Part shown: positions 6,267-7,681 of the stretch, piece after piece
Position numbering within the stretch: the stretch's first letter is position 1
Layout of the letters: each line of letters begins with the position of its first letter
Translations under genes and position numbers: made by a program
The notes under the pieces: generated by a model
Database searches by the model: none
What the model was told of the DNA's origin: nothing
Seen by the model: the letters and a program-made list of their open reading frames with translations, nothing else
Source: Aquificaceae bacterium
GTDB taxonomy: Bacteria; Aquificota; Aquificia; Aquificales; Aquificaceae
DNA length: 7,681 bases
Assembly: GCA_015487365.1 (NCBI GenBank)
Contig: WFPT01000159.1
Location: 1 to 7,681 of the forward strand
Direction: 5' to 3'

Positions 6267-7502
6267 TTAGAAGGCGGTAAAGAGCATTAGGAGGAGTTGG
6301 TTGTTCTTAGCCTTTCCGTAGTTCCTGTAGTTTAGCTGGAATTGGACGTTCCTAAACAGGTGGTATTTTAGGCCTAAGAGGGTATCGGTGTAGCTCTTCT
6401 TAGCGGTGTTATCCCTGTAAGAGAGGACTCCCGCTATTACGTCAAACCTGTCAGGGATTATTCCCGCTTCTACTTCCAAGGAGAAACCGTTGTGGTCAGT
6501 AGTAGCTCCTACTTGGTTATTCTTTCCAGTTTGGGCAAAGGATGCGGTAACAGCTACGGGTTTCCCGCTTACTGAGCCCATGGCTTGGAGGTCAACGGCA
6601 GTAATTTGAGCCTTTGCATTTACAGTTGCAGAATTAACTGGAACAAGAACACTTACATTTCCACTGTTAGTTGAAACTGTTGATATTTCAGGAACAGGTG
6701 CTCCATAGTTTATAGTTGCCTTTGCATTTCCACTGTAAATTTGAACACCTGCTCCTACGTCCCAACCTGAAACTAAGGTGGTAACCATTGCCCTCGCATA
6801 GGTTGCAAAGTTTTTTATTTCCACATCGTTACCTTTTCCGGTGTAATCTGGAACAAACTGGGCCACTGAAACGTAGAACTTATCGGAGTAAAAGTATGCC
6901 CCAAGGCCGGTTGCGGGGTGATTTCCTACCAAGTTAAGGATTGCGGAGACATCCTTTTCCGCAAACCTTATGTTGGGAACCGCACCCGTGTTTAGGAGCT
7001 CACCCGCTACATAAGATGCTCCAAGAGCGTCGGTAGAACCTACAAAGACTCCAACCTTGTTTCCACCCCCTACGTCAAAGGGGAATACGAACCTCCAAGA
7101 TACGGGAACTGCTTCCGTTCCACCTTCTGCAATAAATCCCGCATTAGGTCCTACCCTACCACCTACAAAGACCGCATACTCGTCAAAGAGGTTCCAGAAG
7201 GTTTTGGGATTTCCCTTTGAGTTAGAAATATACCTTAACTTGCCAACTACCGCAAGGTTTAGGACCGCAGGGATTGAGAGGAAGTTACCCTCACTTATGA
7301 GTTGCTCAGCTCCTACCATAGTATAACCACCCGCCTTAAAGGACCTACCGAAGGCATTCAGCGTTGGGAAGCCGTGGGGAGTGTGGCAGGCATTACAGGA
7401 GGCTCCCATCTGCCTTGCAAAGGCTGGGACTCCGTAACTGAGGGAGGGTAATCCTACTACCAACAACAGCAGGGAAACTAAAAATCCAACCGCTCTGCCC
7501 AT
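6267..7502 (-). CDS. Cyc2-like fused monoheme cytochrome c / outer-membrane beta-barrel protein
   Basis: The 411-residue protein looks like an outer-membrane porin-cytochrome that could move electrons between the cell surface and the periplasm. Residues 1-24 form a signal peptide (MGRAVG, then a Leu/Val core, then LPSLSYG). The mature N-terminus has VPAFARQ followed by a single haem-binding CNACH at 36-40 and then FPTLNAFGRSFKAGGYTM, a block I recognise as the signature of Cyc2 iron oxidases; His43 or a Met could be the distal ligand. The rest, about 70-411, alternates polar and hydrophobic residues, is rich in Gly, Tyr, Phe and Val, has no further Cys, and ends in Phe (FTAF), as outer-membrane beta-barrels do for BAM-dependent assembly. 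ATG 7502 is chosen because AGGAGGTG lies 8 nt upstream; an in-frame GTG at 7511 overlaps that site. It is a single-gene unit with its own promoter and terminator. Cyc2 membership is likely; Fe(II) as electron donor is inference, and a sulfur- or other donor-linked role is possible. Confidence 0.82.
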   Translation of the reverse strand: MGRAVGFLVSLLLLVVGLPSLSYGVPAFARQMGASCNACHTPHGFPTLNAFGRSFKAGGYTMVGAEQLISEGNFLSIPAVLNLAVVGKLRYISNSKGNPKTFWNLFDEYAVFVGGRVGPNAGFIAEGGTEAVPVSWRFVFPFDVGGGNKVGVFVGSTDALGASYVAGELLNTGAVPNIRFAEKDVSAILNLVGNHPATGLGAYFYSDKFYVSVAQFVPDYTGKGNDVEIKNFATYARAMVTTLVSGWDVGAGVQIYSGNAKATINYGAPVPEISTVSTNSGNVSVLVPVNSATVNAKAQITAVDLQAMGSVSGKPVAVTASFAQTGKNNQVGATTDHNGFSLEVEAGIIPDRFDVIAGVLSYRDNTAKKSYTDTLLGLKYHLFRNVQFQLNYRNYGKAKNNQLLLMLFTAF

Positions 7503-7508
7503 CTCTAA

Positions 7509-7516
7509 CACCTCCT
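7509..7516 (-). promoter_or_regulatory. consensus Shine-Dalgarno site of the Cyc2-like gene
   Basis: The minus strand reads AGGAGGTG (7516-7509), a perfect anti-16S match, with 8 nt between AGGAGG and ATG 7502. It decides the start: the in-frame GTG at 7511 lies inside it and cannot be used with it. No other gene start in the window has such a site, which suggests high translation of this gene. Confidence 0.9.
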
Positions 7517-7549
7517 AAGAGATTTTTCTGCTTTTTATTATAGGAGGTG
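7509..7549. repeat. 9-bp inverted repeat spanning -10 box and ribosome binding site
   Basis: CACCTCCTA at 7509-7517 is mirrored exactly by TAGGAGGTG at 7541-7549, with 23 bp between. One arm is the Shine-Dalgarno region of the Cyc2-like gene, and the other lies over the end of its promoter spacer and the first two bases of the -10 box. Because the predicted start of transcription is between the arms, the repeat would act on DNA (operator-like) rather than as an mRNA hairpin, unless an upstream start exists. It may also be chance. Confidence 0.6.
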
Positions 7550-7566
7550 AAAATTACCCTTGTCAA
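7537..7566 (-). promoter_or_regulatory. consensus sigma70-type promoter of the Cyc2-like gene
   Basis: The minus strand carries a perfect -35 TTGACA (7566-7561), an 18-nt spacer and a perfect -10 TATAAT (7542-7537). Transcription should start near 7530, giving a leader of about 28 nt that contains the Shine-Dalgarno site. Upstream of the -35, at about 7567-7620, the DNA is almost pure A/T with repeated TTAAAA units, which could act as an UP element. The combination predicts strong expression. Confidence 0.85.
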
Positions 7567-7634
7567 TACTTTCTTTAAAATTTTTTGTTAAAAACCTGTT
7601 AAAATTATCAAAAAAATAACAAAAAGGTGGGGCC

Positions 7635-7640
7635 TATATT
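7635..7640 (+). promoter_or_regulatory. candidate -10 box of the yebC gene
   Basis: TATATT ends 8 nt before the ATG at 7649, so the predicted start of transcription falls within a few bases of the start codon. No good -35 is visible; TTATCA at 7605-7610 is too far away (24 nt). The nearest purine-rich run, AAGGTGGGG at 7624-7632, is 16 nt from the ATG and poorly placed as a ribosome binding site. The evidence is weak but matches the recG, yggS and moeB starts. Confidence 0.3.
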
Positions 7641-7648
7641 AATTTTTT

Positions 7649-7681
7649 ATGGCGGGGCACAGCCACTGGGCTCAGATAAAG
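7649..7681 (+). CDS. yebC: YebC/PmpR family protein, N-terminus only (runs off right edge)
   Basis: Eleven codons from ATG 7649 give MAGHSHWAQIK, the hallmark N-terminus of the YebC/TACO1 family (usual form MAGHSKWANIKH). Complete proteins have about 240-250 residues, so nearly all of the gene is outside the window. Family members were named as DNA-binding regulators, and more recent work also links them to relief of ribosome stalling on proline-rich stretches. It is divergent from the Cyc2-like gene, with 146 bp between the two start codons. The match is short but very characteristic, and being in frame to the window end supports it. Confidence 0.85.
   Translation, partial: MAGHSHWAQIK

Noticed and set aside
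7503..7511. GTG start at 7511 for the Cyc2-like gene
   Set aside because: The GTG is part of the Shine-Dalgarno sequence itself, which is ideally placed for ATG 7502; adding three residues would not help the signal peptide.
7509..7549. Inverted repeat as an mRNA hairpin or RNA thermometer hiding the ribosome site
   Set aside because: The consensus promoter places the transcript start between the two arms, so the upstream arm would not be transcribed. Kept only as an alternative if an upstream start is found.
7541..7619. Plus-strand AGGAGGTGA followed by a TTG-started 19-codon open frame (7560-7619)
   Set aside because: The ribosome-site-like string is the mirror arm of the dyad, the frame is tiny and made of A/T runs, and no promoter points into it.

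Overview
The window reads as chromosomal DNA from a thermophilic, chemolithoautotrophic bacterium of the Aquificaceae type (Hydrogenobacter, Thermocrinis or Aquifex relatives). The basis is mixed. Proteins are short, very rich in Lys and Glu, and poor in Gln. Arg is mostly AGG/AGA and Ile often ATA. Genes are packed with gaps near zero or with overlaps, and unrelated functions share transcription units. One gene is a two-subunit-type class I fumarase alpha chain, the kind expected in a reductive TCA cycle organism, and another is a Cyc2-like outer-membrane cytochrome. The genus cannot be fixed from the sequence alone.

Layout. 1-1972 (-): recG, cut at its 3' end by the window edge. A 24-bp gap holding a palindromic TATA-like element separates it from a rightward cluster: yggS (PLP homeostasis protein, 1997-2671), fumarase alpha subunit (2683-3528) and prfB (RF2, 3528-4622). 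The prfB stop lies inside the 3' end of a leftward pair, so the two transcription units meet tail to tail with a 37-bp coding overlap. The leftward pair is moeB/thiF-like (6167-5355), then ispA-like (5371-4586), which starts inside moeB at a GTG. Further right, 7502-6267 (-) is a single-gene unit for a 411-residue Cyc2-like fused cytochrome c/beta-barrel. It has a textbook sigma70 promoter (TTGACA, 18 nt, TATAAT), a perfect Shine-Dalgarno sequence and a strong intrinsic terminator. At the right edge (7649-7681, +) are the first 11 codons of a YebC family gene, divergent from the cytochrome.

How the genes work together. Most are housekeeping: fork rescue (RecG), PLP balance (YggS), C4-acid interconversion (fumarase), termination at UGA/UAA (RF2), sulfur-carrier activation for molybdopterin or thiamine (MoeB/ThiF) and isoprenoid chain elongation (IspA). 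I see no shared pathway among them, and co-transcription of unrelated genes is typical of this lineage. The cytochrome stands apart: it carries the only consensus promoter and only canonical Shine-Dalgarno sequence in the window, it is terminated on both sides from its neighbours, and it is the one gene that speaks to energy metabolism (possible outer-membrane electron uptake, for example from Fe(II)).

I found no tRNA, rRNA, CRISPR array, insertion sequence or phage gene. The main points for follow-up are the Cyc2-like protein and its compositionally odd segment, the dyad over its promoter and ribosome binding site, a recurring pattern of -10 boxes placed so close to start codons that leaderless mRNAs are predicted, and an IspA that lacks the usual loop after its second Asp motif.
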